From Rivularia sp963920925 (lineage in GTDB: Bacteria > Cyanobacteriota > Cyanobacteriia > Cyanobacteriales > Nostocaceae): a stretch of 64,000 bases of DNA. The position numbers and the translations under genes were made by a program. Of this stretch, positions 15,578 to 25,416 are shown one piece after another (the stretch's first letter is position 1; each line of letters starts with the position of its first letter). Under the pieces are notes generated by a model, which had not been told where the DNA came from, did not search any database, and saw only the letters and a list, made by a program, of their open reading frames with translations. The stretch is taken from positions 3,690 to 67,689 of the forward strand of contig NZ_CAWUDI010000047.1 of assembly GCF_963920925.1 (NCBI RefSeq), read 5' to 3'.

Positions 15578-17819
15578 AAAAAATTAAGAATGAGGTTCGT
15601 AGCGCTGCATCTGTCCCGATGACAGCGCAGGCTCAAATTGAAAATTATATTGATTGTTGCAATTTAATGGCTTTGAAGCTCCCTCAATACCTTTGAGGGA
15701 CTATTACTAATAGATGTTTTCTAGAGGTTTACTTTGAGCAACGCGTGAGCCTTCAATTCGGGGGCATCAGACAAAGGTTCACCTAGAAAAGTCAACTGTA
15801 AGTAGGTTGGTGTTGAAAATTGTAATTATGATGAGGCAGTAGCGGTAAGGTTTTTAAGGCTATTTACATTCTGTTACATAATTATATTTATTTCTGCGAA
15901 CTTATTTAATTTAACAAGATAAATTTTTTTCAGATGGGAATGGTGATAGGCGTTTACCGTAGGTGCGGCTTAGCCGACACCGCTCGCCGCACCTAGCGGT
16001 GAACGGGTGTATCGCAATTCAAATTTTTGATCGGTATTTTTCGACAAATATAGAAAAATCATAAATACTATTCGCAACTAATCCCTTCGATCTTCTTGAT
16101 AAAATTCTCCTTCCAAGGTTGTGCGTGCAGATCAAAATTAGATATTTTTCTTTATAGATCGATGTTTAGGGAGCAGTATTGACCTCTAAATTTTGTATTG
16201 TCTTCAGTAATCGCAGGGCAAAAGAAGCAAAAAATACATAAAAAGTTATATTTTGAGTAGACACTTCATGAACTGTCTATACAGATAATTACACCTGACT
16301 ACAAGTGTATTTGCTGAGTAATAGTATAAAAAAAATTTTTTCTGGACGTAGCTCTAAACGATAAGCAGCAATCAGGATGAGAATAGCGTGATTTATATTA
16401 CATTAAGATGTAAATTAGTTTGCGTCTAAATGAAAGATGAAGCGCTCTTTAAAAGGTCAATAGTAATTAGTTACATTTTTACTAATTCCTATAGTTGATT
16501 ACCTATTCAACTTGCATCTTGCAGTTTCAGGATAATTTATTATTTTTTTTCAAATTAAATTAATTATTGCAGATGACAAAATCACTACATAATTTATTTT
16601 TATATTAAATGATACAAATATTATTTTGTTAGAGTATTTATGCTGTAAGAAGTAATACGCACAATATTTTGGCAATAATAAATACATAACTAAACAAGAA
16701 ATCCCTGATTGCTTAAGTGAAAAATCTGAGTAATATTACTTAAGTGTGGTTATTAGATAAAGATTCGGCAAAGTCAGGTTTTAGGTAGTGGTCTAGATTG
16801 TAAATTAGAAACATATAGTGTGTAGGGCAGTTCATAAATACTGAGTTTCGGAGAACCTTAAATGTAGTTAGTAGCTGCAATTTTGGTTCTCAGAATTACA
16901 AGTAGCTTGTGAAGTTCAGTTTTTAAATATATATTGCGTCGGGTGTTTAAAAGTTTGATGACACGGTAATAAATAATTAACGTGGAAATTTTTAATTATT
17001 GCCTGCACGGAATTACTGACTGAAAAAGAACCCATACATGGGATACTCAACTTTAAGCAAGAGAAATGTTAGTGGTGTGAAGGTTATGGAGATGAAGATG
17101 AATATGTTTTATTTAATATTCAAGAGGAAATGGCGTATATTCTTTTCCTCGGTTGATGGTAGTTTTTACCGCAAACAGACAAAATTAAAGTCATTTCAAA
17201 TAACAAAAATTTAGAGGAAATACCTTTAATAAAAAAGTTACACGTTGTATCTACGGACAAAAAATAGCTGCAATTTTAAATTAAGTCAGGTAGTCAGTGT
17301 TGGTTCACTATTGACGAGTCGCAGTTAATGTTTATTGTTGCCAATTTCTTGAAAGGCAATAATTCAGATTTACTCTTGACTAGTGCATTTACTCAAATAA
17401 ACGGATCTTTTATGGTAGTCAAAAATATTTTTCACGCAACTGTTGTGTGGAAATATTTGTTCTACTAATTTTAGTTGAAGCTAGGGATAAAGATGATGAA
17501 TCTATGTCAAATTATCTCAAAATTTGAAAGTCTCTCCTCACATTTGTTTATTTGATACAGGAATTCATAACTATGTACACCAGTTTTGATTCTTGACAAG
17601 CAGTTAATAATATGCTCTGATTGCAAAAAAATATACATTTTGCATAGTAGGAGAAATAAAAAATAAAATTTTCCTAGATACTACGTGTAACGGTGGTGAG
17701 GTTTAGTGATACTATTCTTTGCTACTGGTTAATAATTTCAAGATTAGAAAAAATAGGTTTTTTATTAAAGCCTATACAGAGAGAAAAATGATAGCTATTT
17801 ATTGCACTGATGCCTTTCA
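15578..17819. other. Gene-free stretch, 2.24 kb, before the surface-protein cluster
   Basis: No frame of useful length, tRNA or recognised RNA is visible on either strand. It is AT-rich with scattered stops. Hairpins occur at 15602-15628 (GCGCTG/CAGCGC), 15681-15699 and, strongest, 15951-16006. The last 1 kb runs into the start of the DUF11 gene and may hold a long 5' leader, distal regulatory sites or an unrecognised small RNA; nothing in the sequence decides this. Confidence 0.5.
15951..16006. repeat. Long imperfect hairpin repeat
   Basis: The core arms AGGTGCGGC (15961-15969) and GCCGCACCT (15986-15994) are exact. They extend outward through CGTTTACCGT and AGCGGTGAACG with few mismatches to about 19 paired bases. 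The DNA is GC-richer than its surroundings, which suggests a dispersed palindromic repeat. Confidence 0.6.
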
Positions 17820-18761
17820 ATGACATTTTTAATTTCATGGTTAAGGCGTAAAAGCCTCCTTTTAGCAATTAGTTCCTTAAGTGTTATTGCTTACGGAATT
17901 ATACCGACTGTTGCCCAAACAGTGATAAACAATACCGCTAGCGGCGGTGCAGATAATTTACCTGACGAACAAAGAGTTGATTCAAACGAAGTAACTCTTA
18001 GTGCATCTCCGGCAGATTTGCGATTAACCAAAACAGGCGATCGCGCGGCTGCGGAGCCTGGGGATACGGTAATTTATCGGTTGTTGGTTGAAAATGTTGG
18101 TCGATCGCCAGCGACGAATGTGAGTATTACCGATCGGCTGCCTTTGGGGTTGCGGTTGGTTGCTAATTCGTTCAAAGGTTCCATCGGTGATAGAGAAGTA
18201 GATTTTGGCACTCCAAATATCAATGCTTCTAGTCGAGGAACAAATCTCACTGTAAGTTCGACTGCTACTTTGCAACCGGGAGAAAGCATGGTTGTTAATT
18301 ATGCGGTTGAAGTGACTCCAGATTCTATCCGTGGAAGCGGCAGAAACTTAGCTCAAGCAACAGCTGGGGGTTTGCGGAGTAACCAATCGAGTCATAGATT
18401 GCGGATTAGACAAGGGATTTTATCTGACTGCGGTACTTTGATTGGAAGGGTATTTGTCGATAAAAACTTTGACGGCGAACAGCAGCCAAACGAACCTGGA
18501 GTACCGAATGCGGTGGTTTACATGGATGATGGGAACCGCATTGTCACCGATGCCAATGGTTTGTATTCTTTAGCGAATGTGATCTCTGGATACCGCTCTG
18601 CGGCACTGGATTTGACTAGTTTACCAGGCTACTCCTTGGCTCCGAATAAATACTTTATTGAGACAAATAGCCCGTCACGTTTAGTGAAATTAGCGCCTGG
18701 AAGTATGGTGCGGGTGAATTTTGGCGTTACACCTGCGTTTTCGGAGGGTAAGAATGAATAA
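17820..18761 (+). CDS. Secreted DUF11 and SdrD-B-like domain protein
   Basis: The 313-residue protein starts at ATG 17820. A signal peptide covers residues 1-33 (cleavage near TVAQ). Residues about 65-195 are a DUF11-type beta-sandwich (LRLTKTGDRAAAEPGDTV, then VENVGRSPATNVSITDRLP). Residues about 205-300 are an SdrD-B/Cna-B-like fold (TLIGRVFVDKNFDGEQQPNE, then DANGLYSLANV) with a DxNxDG calcium-binding-like loop. These modules build rigid extracellular stalks. The gene overlaps the next by 8 bases, which suggests coupled translation and a joint role with the outer-membrane barrel protein. Its partner or ligand is unknown. Confidence 0.82.
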   Translation: MTFLISWLRRKSLLLAISSLSVIAYGIIPTVAQTVINNTASGGADNLPDEQRVDSNEVTLSASPADLRLTKTGDRAAAEPGDTVIYRLLVENVGRSPATNVSITDRLPLGLRLVANSFKGSIGDREVDFGTPNINASSRGTNLTVSSTATLQPGESMVVNYAVEVTPDSIRGSGRNLAQATAGGLRSNQSSHRLRIRQGILSDCGTLIGRVFVDKNFDGEQQPNEPGVPNAVVYMDDGNRIVTDANGLYSLANVISGYRSAALDLTSLPGYSLAPNKYFIETNSPSRLVKLAPGSMVRVNFGVTPAFSEGKNE

Positions 18762-21700
18762 GAAACAATCTCGCGTGCGACTTTGCAATGGTAATAACGA
18801 CCATCGCAACCAAAAGCAATTTTTTCATACGATGTTACCTGCCCTACTAAAACTGGGTAGTGCGGGTATTTTGCCAGTGGTTATAGCAATTTTAGGGTTT
18901 TCTACAATTTGCTCTAAGGCTGAAGCAGCTGCATCTTCAGATGAAAAGGCTCAACCGTCTATAGGTTCTAGATTAAAAGAGAGTAAGAATACAGTAAAAG
19001 AGGTCAAAGGTCAAGAGCCGAAAACTTCTTTACCCTCCAAAACTTCCTTAAGAGTAGAAACAGGAAAAGAGGTCAAAAGTCAAGAGCCTAAACCTTCTTT
19101 AATATCAGAGACTTCCTCCAAGTGGCTGTTTGAAAATACAGGAAAAGAGGTTAAAGGTCAATACTCTGAATCATCTTCAAGATCGGAATCTTCTAACATT
19201 TCGCCACCTCTAGAGGAATTAGTAAAGCTGGCGGAAATCGGAGACAGTCCCGTTTCTCCAACCTCTCCAGCAACACCTGGTTCAGGCTCTTTGTTTGACC
19301 AACAAGGTGGGTCTTTATTTCAGCAACAGCAGCAACCACAGCCGCAGCCACAGAACGTTCCTCAAGAACAACAAACTCAAGCAGAACCGGCGTTACCCCT
19401 GCAAGAGAATTCGACACCTCCCTCAACACAAAGAAGTCGTAGCAAGATACAGCTCGAAATTACCCCTGTAGGCGACCCAGTAGTACAGGCTGATGGACGT
19501 TCGACGATTCAGATCCGAGGGCAAATTATCAACTCGGAAGGGGAAGTGATTCCTCGCGATGTGTTGGTAACTCTGACAAGCAGCGCGGGTAAGTTTATCG
19601 GTTCCGACCAAGACCCAGATGCACCTGGATACCAGGCACTTGTGGTCAATGGTGAGTTTATTGCCACTTTGCAGTCAGGCTTAAAGCCTCAACCCGTTCG
19701 CATCCGGGCAGCAGTTCATAAAATCAAAAAACCTACATCTACCCTAAGACAGAGAGAAAGAGCAATTGATGGAGAAATCTTATTAGAGAGCGGTAGAGAT
19801 ACAAGGCTATTTAATAACGAACTTATTGACGAGCCGATAGAAGCCTATACCCAAGTAGAATTCACCACCTACTTGCGTCCTTCGTTAGTTACGGGTATTG
19901 TCAATCTCCGTATCGGTGCTAGAGGTACCAATTTCTGGGGTAGTCGCAGAGAGTTTCTAGATCCAGATGCGGGTGATGGAACCGAGTTCGATTTAGATTC
20001 TCAGGTATTCGCTACGGGTAAAGTTGGTGAATGGCTGTTTACTGGTGCATTTAATAGCGAACGACCAATTAACCAGGATTGCGAAGGTAGAAACAGGTTA
20101 TTTGGCGGGATTCAGTTTTGCGAACAGAATTATCCCGTGTATGGTGATAGCTCTACGGTGACTGCCACCACACCTTCAACAGATAGTTTTTACGCTCGTT
20201 TTGAACGCAGTTCTAAGATACCTGGTGCAGATCCCGATTATGTAATGTGGGGAGATTACAGAACTGAAGAATTTTCTCGACCTTCTCAGCTTTATGGTGG
20301 AACTGCTCGTCAACTGCACGGTTTCAAAGGTAATTACAATTTTGGACCTTTGCAGATAACTGGTTTATACGCCAATAACGTTGAAGGTTTCCAACGAGAT
20401 ACTTTTGTTCCTGTAGGTTTGAGCGGTAATTACTTTCTATCAAGACGATTGCTGGTGCCAGGAAGTGAAAGCGTTTATTTAGAAGCCGAAGAAATCAACC
20501 GTCCGGGTACTATTGTCAAGAGACAGGAACTATATCGCGGTCGAGATTATGAAATAGATTACGACCGAGGCACGATTAGGCTCTTAAGTCCAATATTGGC
20601 AACAGAACTTAATCCTTTTGGAGCAACTCTGCAAAGACAGGTTGTTGTTACCTATCAGCCGGAATTTGGCAATGAATCTGATATTTACGGCGCAAGGGCA
20701 CAGTTTAATATCTCTCAGAATTTTGATAATAAATCTTTTATCGCCGGTTCCTATTTAAGGGAAGACCAGGGAGATAGAGATTTTGAACTGTATGGAGCGG
20801 ATTTTCTACTTTCCTTCGGTCGTTTTGGTAAGATTCTTGGTGAATATGCCAGATCGGAAAGCAATATCGGCAGTGGTGACGATTTAACCGGAAATGCTTA
20901 CCGTATCGAAGCGATTGGTAACTTAAACGATCGCGTAAACTTAAATGCTTATTACCGTTCGGTGGAGGAGAATTTTAATAATAATGCTACATTCAGCTTT
21001 TCTCCCGGACAAACCCGTTACGGTGCTGGTTTACTCGGTAAGTTAACCGATACCACAACTCTGGGTGTTTCCTACGATGTGGAAGAAAACTTCGGTCGAG
21101 CCGCTACGGGTTTAGTAAACTTCTTCGATTTATTCGATCCCCAACCGCAAGCGCGTCCTGGGGAAGCTTTAGATAACGAACTAAAAACTTTCCGAGCCGG
21201 TATTTTACAAAACTTTGGTTTTGCAGATGCCAGCGTTGAATATGTTAACCGTTCGCGGGAAGATCGGGTAAACGATGAGTTGCAAGGAGATGCGGAGCAG
21301 ATTGTTTCGCGATTAAAAGTTCCTTTAACTCAATCTTTGAGTTTCCAAGCCCAGAATGAAGTTAACATCGATGGTTCCGATCCGCTTTATCCCAACCGAA
21401 CTACTTTAGGGCTAGATTGGCAGGCATTTGAAGGTGTCACTTTTAGATTGGCGCATCAATGGTACGACGATACCAGCTTGTTACCCGGTAATTCCCTAAC
21501 AACTTTAGATACTTTAGTTGACTACAACCTAGCCAAAGATACTACCTTCAACGGACGTTATTCGGTATTATCTGGCTTCAATGGTTTGCAGGGACAAGGT
21601 GCATTGGGAGTCAACCACGGAATGCCGATCGCGCCGGGATTGCGGTTGAGTTTGGGTTATCAATACGTATTTAGAAACATTTTTAATGCTACCGCTGCCG

Positions 21701-22866
21701 GAGATAGAATCCCGCAATATTACGCAGTCGGACAAACGGCATCTTCCTTGGGATTGTTCGCCGGTTCGGTGTACAGCGTCGGCTTGGATTATACCGACAA
21801 TCCAGACTTTAAAGCTAGCGGTCGCTTTGAATTCCGCGATGGTGATGAAGGTGACACCACCTTTATATCCGTGGGTGCGGCAGGTAAAATAACTCCAGCA
21901 TTAACAGCATTAGCACGCTTCCAACAAGCTGGTGAAGCCAACGTGTTTTTACCTTCTTCGGTAAATAACTTTGGTGCAGATCAAGGTGTGAGATTTGAAG
22001 AGTTGGGAGACACCGCTAATTTCAAACTTGGTTTAGCTTATCGCGATCCAACCAACGATAAATTTAACGGCTTGCTCAAATACGAATGGCGACAAAACTT
22101 TGACTCCATACCCGAAAACCAGTTTACGGGAAGTTCTACAGCGACAGGACACGTATTTTCAGCAGAAGCTATTTATGCACCTTCTTGGCGATGGGAATTT
22201 TTCGGTAAATACGCGCTGCGTAACGGTGTAACTTATTTCGACGGCGATCGCTACGATGGAACGGTGAATTTAGCACAAGCGCGAGCCACTTATAAATTAG
22301 GATTCCGCACCGATTTAGCTGTAGAAGGACGTTGGATTGGTCAAAATTCCAATAATAATGCGGACTTCGACGAATTTGGAATTGCGGTAGAAGGCGGATA
22401 TTACTTAACTCCAGATTTGCGTTTGGGAGTAGGTTATGCATTTGGTAGCGTAGACGACCGCGACTTTACCGGATATCGCTCGGAAGGTGGACTGTATCTT
22501 AATGTCAGCTTGAAGCTTAACGAATTGTTTGGCGGATTTGGATTGCAGAAAACAGTTCCAAAACAGGAACAGGAATCGGAAGTTTCGCCTTTGGTAAGAA
22601 ACGGTAACGATTCTCAACAATCTAAGAAACCGTCGGAATTAGCCGAACGTTTGAAGAAGAACTCAGAAAGCAAATTGGTTAATCGTTTGAAGAGCGGTCA
22701 GACTCCGCGCCGCCGCAAGGCGCAAGGGAATGCTGACCAAGAGAGGGAACAGGGAACGGGGAATGGGCAACAGGAAAGAGAGCAATTTCCCACAAACAAT
22801 ACTCAATCTCGAATCCCTCAAAATAAATCGAATCAAACCAATTTGATTAACAATCTGAAAAACTAG
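18754..22866 (+). CDS. Large outer-membrane beta-barrel protein with N-terminal Ig-like (invasin-type) domain
   Basis: The start is ATG 18754, with GGAGG 7 bases upstream, inside the end of the previous gene. The protein has 1370 residues. A long signal region (residues about 27-55) ends AEA. Then come a low-complexity linker (60-225) rich in KEVKGQEP-like repeats and Gln/Pro, and an invasin/Big-type Ig domain (about 229-330, DPVVQADGRSTIQIRGQI). About 900 residues of alternating strands with many Tyr/Phe/Gly follow (362-1265), including YRGRDYEIDYDRGTIRLLSP, the style of large surface barrel proteins. A hydrophilic Lys/Gln/Asn-rich tail of about 100 residues ends the protein, unusual because most barrels end at the last strand. 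Parts of linker and tail are encoded by intergenic-type tandem repeats. Function unknown; export or anchoring of the neighbouring stalk proteins is a guess. Confidence 0.8.
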   Translation: MNKKQSRVRLCNGNNDHRNQKQFFHTMLPALLKLGSAGILPVVIAILGFSTICSKAEAAASSDEKAQPSIGSRLKESKNTVKEVKGQEPKTSLPSKTSLRVETGKEVKSQEPKPSLISETSSKWLFENTGKEVKGQYSESSSRSESSNISPPLEELVKLAEIGDSPVSPTSPATPGSGSLFDQQGGSLFQQQQQPQPQPQNVPQEQQTQAEPALPLQENSTPPSTQRSRSKIQLEITPVGDPVVQADGRSTIQIRGQIINSEGEVIPRDVLVTLTSSAGKFIGSDQDPDAPGYQALVVNGEFIATLQSGLKPQPVRIRAAVHKIKKPTSTLRQRERAIDGEILLESGRDTRLFNNELIDEPIEAYTQVEFTTYLRPSLVTGIVNLRIGARGTNFWGSRREFLDPDAGDGTEFDLDSQVFATGKVGEWLFTGAFNSERPINQDCEGRNRLFGGIQFCEQNYPVYGDSSTVTATTPSTDSFYARFERSSKIPGADPDYVMWGDYRTEEFSRPSQLYGGTARQLHGFKGNYNFGPLQITGLYANNVEGFQRDTFVPVGLSGNYFLSRRLLVPGSESVYLEAEEINRPGTIVKRQELYRGRDYEIDYDRGTIRLLSPILATELNPFGATLQRQVVVTYQPEFGNESDIYGARAQFNISQNFDNKSFIAGSYLREDQGDRDFELYGADFLLSFGRFGKILGEYARSESNIGSGDDLTGNAYRIEAIGNLNDRVNLNAYYRSVEENFNNNATFSFSPGQTRYGAGLLGKLTDTTTLGVSYDVEENFGRAATGLVNFFDLFDPQPQARPGEALDNELKTFRAGILQNFGFADASVEYVNRSREDRVNDELQGDAEQIVSRLKVPLTQSLSFQAQNEVNIDGSDPLYPNRTTLGLDWQAFEGVTFRLAHQWYDDTSLLPGNSLTTLDTLVDYNLAKDTTFNGRYSVLSGFNGLQGQGALGVNHGMPIAPGLRLSLGYQYVFRNIFNATAAGDRIPQYYAVGQTASSLGLFAGSVYSVGLDYTDNPDFKASGRFEFRDGDEGDTTFISVGAAGKITPALTALARFQQAGEANVFLPSSVNNFGADQGVRFEELGDTANFKLGLAYRDPTNDKFNGLLKYEWRQNFDSIPENQFTGSSTATGHVFSAEAIYAPSWRWEFFGKYALRNGVTYFDGDRYDGTVNLAQARATYKLGFRTDLAVEGRWIGQNSNNNADFDEFGIAVEGGYYLTPDLRLGVGYAFGSVDDRDFTGYRSEGGLYLNVSLKLNELFGGFGLQKTVPKQEQESEVSPLVRNGNDSQQSKKPSELAERLKKNSESKLVNRLKSGQTPRRRKAQGNADQEREQGTGNGQQEREQFPTNNTQSRIPQNKSNQTNLINNLKN

Positions 22867-22908
22867 CTGTTGAAATACTGGTCAAATGTGGTGTTATAGG
22901 AGCGAGCA

Positions 22909-25224
22909 ATGCCCAAGAAAAGGTCAAAAAGGTCAAAGGTTAGAGTAATACGGTTAAAGGTGAATTTTTCGCTTTTACCTATGGTTCGTTCGCTTTTACC
23001 GAATAAAAAAATATTTTGTGTAATCCCCACTTCGATATTATTTCTTCCCACCGCAGTATTCGGACAAAATCCGAGTCCCACTCCCCCTATCTCCCCCTCC
23101 CCTCCTGCCGTGCGGGTGGTGGTAAATAGCAATATAGATGGTGAGGTAACTGCGGATGCTCAATTAACTTTGCGCGAAGCGATTGAAGTTGTCAACGGAA
23201 CTCTAACCCCCCAGCAACTCAGCAGCGCCGAACAAGCTCAAGTTTCTCCGGCAACTGGGGGAAGCACTATTGAATTTAATTTACCCAGTGGTGCGACAAC
23301 TATCGAACTGCAAACGGTGTTACCAGATTTGGCAGTACCTGGGTTAACAATTGACGGAAGTACCCAACCAGGATATGACCCCAACACCTCGGCAACGGCG
23401 GAAATTGCCATTCCGATTCCCTTGGTGACGATTAAACCTGCTACAGGAATAGAAGTATTTCGCGGGTTAACGGTAGTTGCGGATGACATCACAATTCGCG
23501 GCTTGAATATGTATGGTTTTAATGCCGAACCCATCAAGCAACAGTTGGGAAGCGCGTTGATTTATGACGGTAAAGCCGAACCCGCAACTCTGACAACTCC
23601 ACCGGGGGATATTGTCATTGCTCACCGCAACCCCCCTCCGGATATCAGCGAGCAAAAACCTCCTAACGATGATTTTCCTTTTTACGAAAGAAACGAACCG
23701 CCGAAAAACGTAACCATTGAAAATAACTGGTTGGGAATAACTCAAGATGAAAGGGTACCCGATCGCCTTTCCGCTTTTGGTGTTTATGCCTTTAACAGTC
23801 AAGGTGCAAATATTCGTAAAAACCGGATTTCTTACCACGCTGGTAGTGCAATTATTACTTCGGTAAGGGCGGAAAATACTCAGGTGGTGCAAAACATTAT
23901 TGTCGGTAACGGTATCGACGGAATGCCCGATGCTTTGCGATTTGAAGGGGTAGTCGATAATTCCCAGATTTTGGGTAACTTAATCTGTGCGAACGACGGC
24001 GCAGGAGTGTATTTATTCAAACCTCAAGGCAAGATATTAGTACAGAATAATAAAATTACCTATAACGGCCGAAGATTAAGAAGGGCTGCTGTTTTCGTTA
24101 TGGGTAGCGACCATCAAGTAATTGGTAACGAAATCGACCATCAAGCGGGGCCTGGAGTCGTAGTTACCGCATTTCCCCATAACGATGTTGGTAGAAGAGG
24201 TGTAGCGAAACGCAACGACATCCGCAACAATAAATTTGCGGCATTAGAAGGATTGAGTATCGACCTCAACAGCCAGAGAAACCTGGGAGTAATCGACTTT
24301 CAGCGCGGAGATGGCCCAAACCCCAGACGTAACTCTGTAAATCGGCGTAAAGAAACCGGAAACGCTGCAATTAACGCTCCGGAATTTACCGAAAAAGCCT
24401 TTGCACCCAATGGCAGTAGCGCCATCATTACCGGCAAAGCCGATGAAGGAAGCGAAATCACAATTTATCGGTTGGGCGATTACCAACGGGGAAAAGAAGC
24501 CATATATCAACCGGGATTCGGCGCATTAACAGAACCATTAACCATAGTTACCACCGGGGAAGACGGCGAATTTACTGCTCAAGTTGAAAACGTGCAGCCA
24601 GGGGACATGATCAGCGCGATCGCCACCGACCCAAAATACGGAACGTCGGAGCCTGCGGTAGCGACAAAGATTGGTACGATTGACACTCCACCCAACGTTA
24701 ACGTTACGCCAAGAATTGAACCGATTAATCCGCCGCAGTGCGTTTCCAGACCGGCACCACCACCGCCACCAACACCACCAGCACCACCACCGACACCACC
24801 TGTTACCCCACCAGAACCAATTACGATTCGAGTACCGCGCAATATCCACTTTGCCTTAGATAAATCTTTCATTAGCGACGAAAGCGCAGAAGTCCTAGAC
24901 AAGGTAGCAGAAGTTCTCAAACAATATCCATTCATCGTCATAGAACTGCAAGGTCATACCGACCCCAGAGCCAGCGATGCTTACAACCAAGCGTTGGGTA
25001 GACGACGGGCGCTGTCTACGAGAAATTATCTGTTGCGGAAGGGAATTGCACCAGAAAGGATGACCATACGCTCCTTTGGTGAAAGTCAACTCAAGGTTCC
25101 CGGTAGTAACGATATTGTCGATTACGCCAGAGATCGACGTACCGAAATTATCTTCAAGGATATCAGGGGTATAGACCTTGAAATCATTGACCAAGAGCAA
25201 GATTTACAAATCGAAGGAAGGTAA
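22909..25224 (+). CDS. Parallel beta-helix protein with C-terminal OmpA-like domain
   Basis: The 771-residue protein starts at ATG 22909, 42 bases after the barrel gene. A basic N-terminus (encoded by GGTCAAA-type repeats) precedes a signal helix (about 33-52). Residues 85-91 read LTLREAI, the LTLREA/CSLREA motif that opens many secreted right-handed beta-helix proteins. Residues about 130-480 show beta-helix rungs (ITIRGLNMYGF, NVTIENNWLGI, ILVQNNKITYNGR). An Ig-like region follows, then a Pro-rich hinge (about 617-640). Residues about 640-750 are OmpA-like (VIELQGHTDPRASDAYNQALG, RRRALSTRNYL), the fold that binds peptidoglycan. So it probably bridges cell wall and surface layer (inference). 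Confidence 0.85.
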   Translation: MPKKRSKRSKVRVIRLKVNFSLLPMVRSLLPNKKIFCVIPTSILFLPTAVFGQNPSPTPPISPSPPAVRVVVNSNIDGEVTADAQLTLREAIEVVNGTLTPQQLSSAEQAQVSPATGGSTIEFNLPSGATTIELQTVLPDLAVPGLTIDGSTQPGYDPNTSATAEIAIPIPLVTIKPATGIEVFRGLTVVADDITIRGLNMYGFNAEPIKQQLGSALIYDGKAEPATLTTPPGDIVIAHRNPPPDISEQKPPNDDFPFYERNEPPKNVTIENNWLGITQDERVPDRLSAFGVYAFNSQGANIRKNRISYHAGSAIITSVRAENTQVVQNIIVGNGIDGMPDALRFEGVVDNSQILGNLICANDGAGVYLFKPQGKILVQNNKITYNGRRLRRAAVFVMGSDHQVIGNEIDHQAGPGVVVTAFPHNDVGRRGVAKRNDIRNNKFAALEGLSIDLNSQRNLGVIDFQRGDGPNPRRNSVNRRKETGNAAINAPEFTEKAFAPNGSSAIITGKADEGSEITIYRLGDYQRGKEAIYQPGFGALTEPLTIVTTGEDGEFTAQVENVQPGDMISAIATDPKYGTSEPAVATKIGTIDTPPNVNVTPRIEPINPPQCVSRPAPPPPPTPPAPPPTPPVTPPEPITIRVPRNIHFALDKSFISDESAEVLDKVAEVLKQYPFIVIELQGHTDPRASDAYNQALGRRRALSTRNYLLRKGIAPERMTIRSFGESQLKVPGSNDIVDYARDRRTEIIFKDIRGIDLEIIDQEQDLQIEGR

Positions 25225-25225
25225 A

Positions 25226-25382
25226 GGATTTTGGATTTTGGATTTTGGATTTTGGATTGAAGATGAGGATTTAGAAGCTAGGAGTTAGAAGCTAGGAGTT
25301 AATAGTTAATAGTTAAAAGTCCCCTTTGTTCCCTTGGACATTCCCAATTCCCAATCCCCAATTCCCAATTCCCAATTCCCAT
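25226..25382. repeat. Heptad repeats GGATTTT and CCCAATT
   Basis: Four exact GGATTTT units cover 25226-25253. GTTAGAAGCTAGGA-like units follow, and CCCAATT-type units occupy about 25342-25380, just before the SdrD-B gene. This is typical short tandem repeat filler between genes. Confidence 0.75.
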
Positions 25383-25416
25383 TACTAAATATTTTTCGTT
25401 GTTTAGGAAGCAAAAA

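Noticed and set aside
24538..24849. Minus-strand Trp/Arg-rich frame inside the beta-helix gene
   Set aside because: Antisense reading of the Pro-rich hinge repeats (CCACCA), which always gives WW/GG-like codons.
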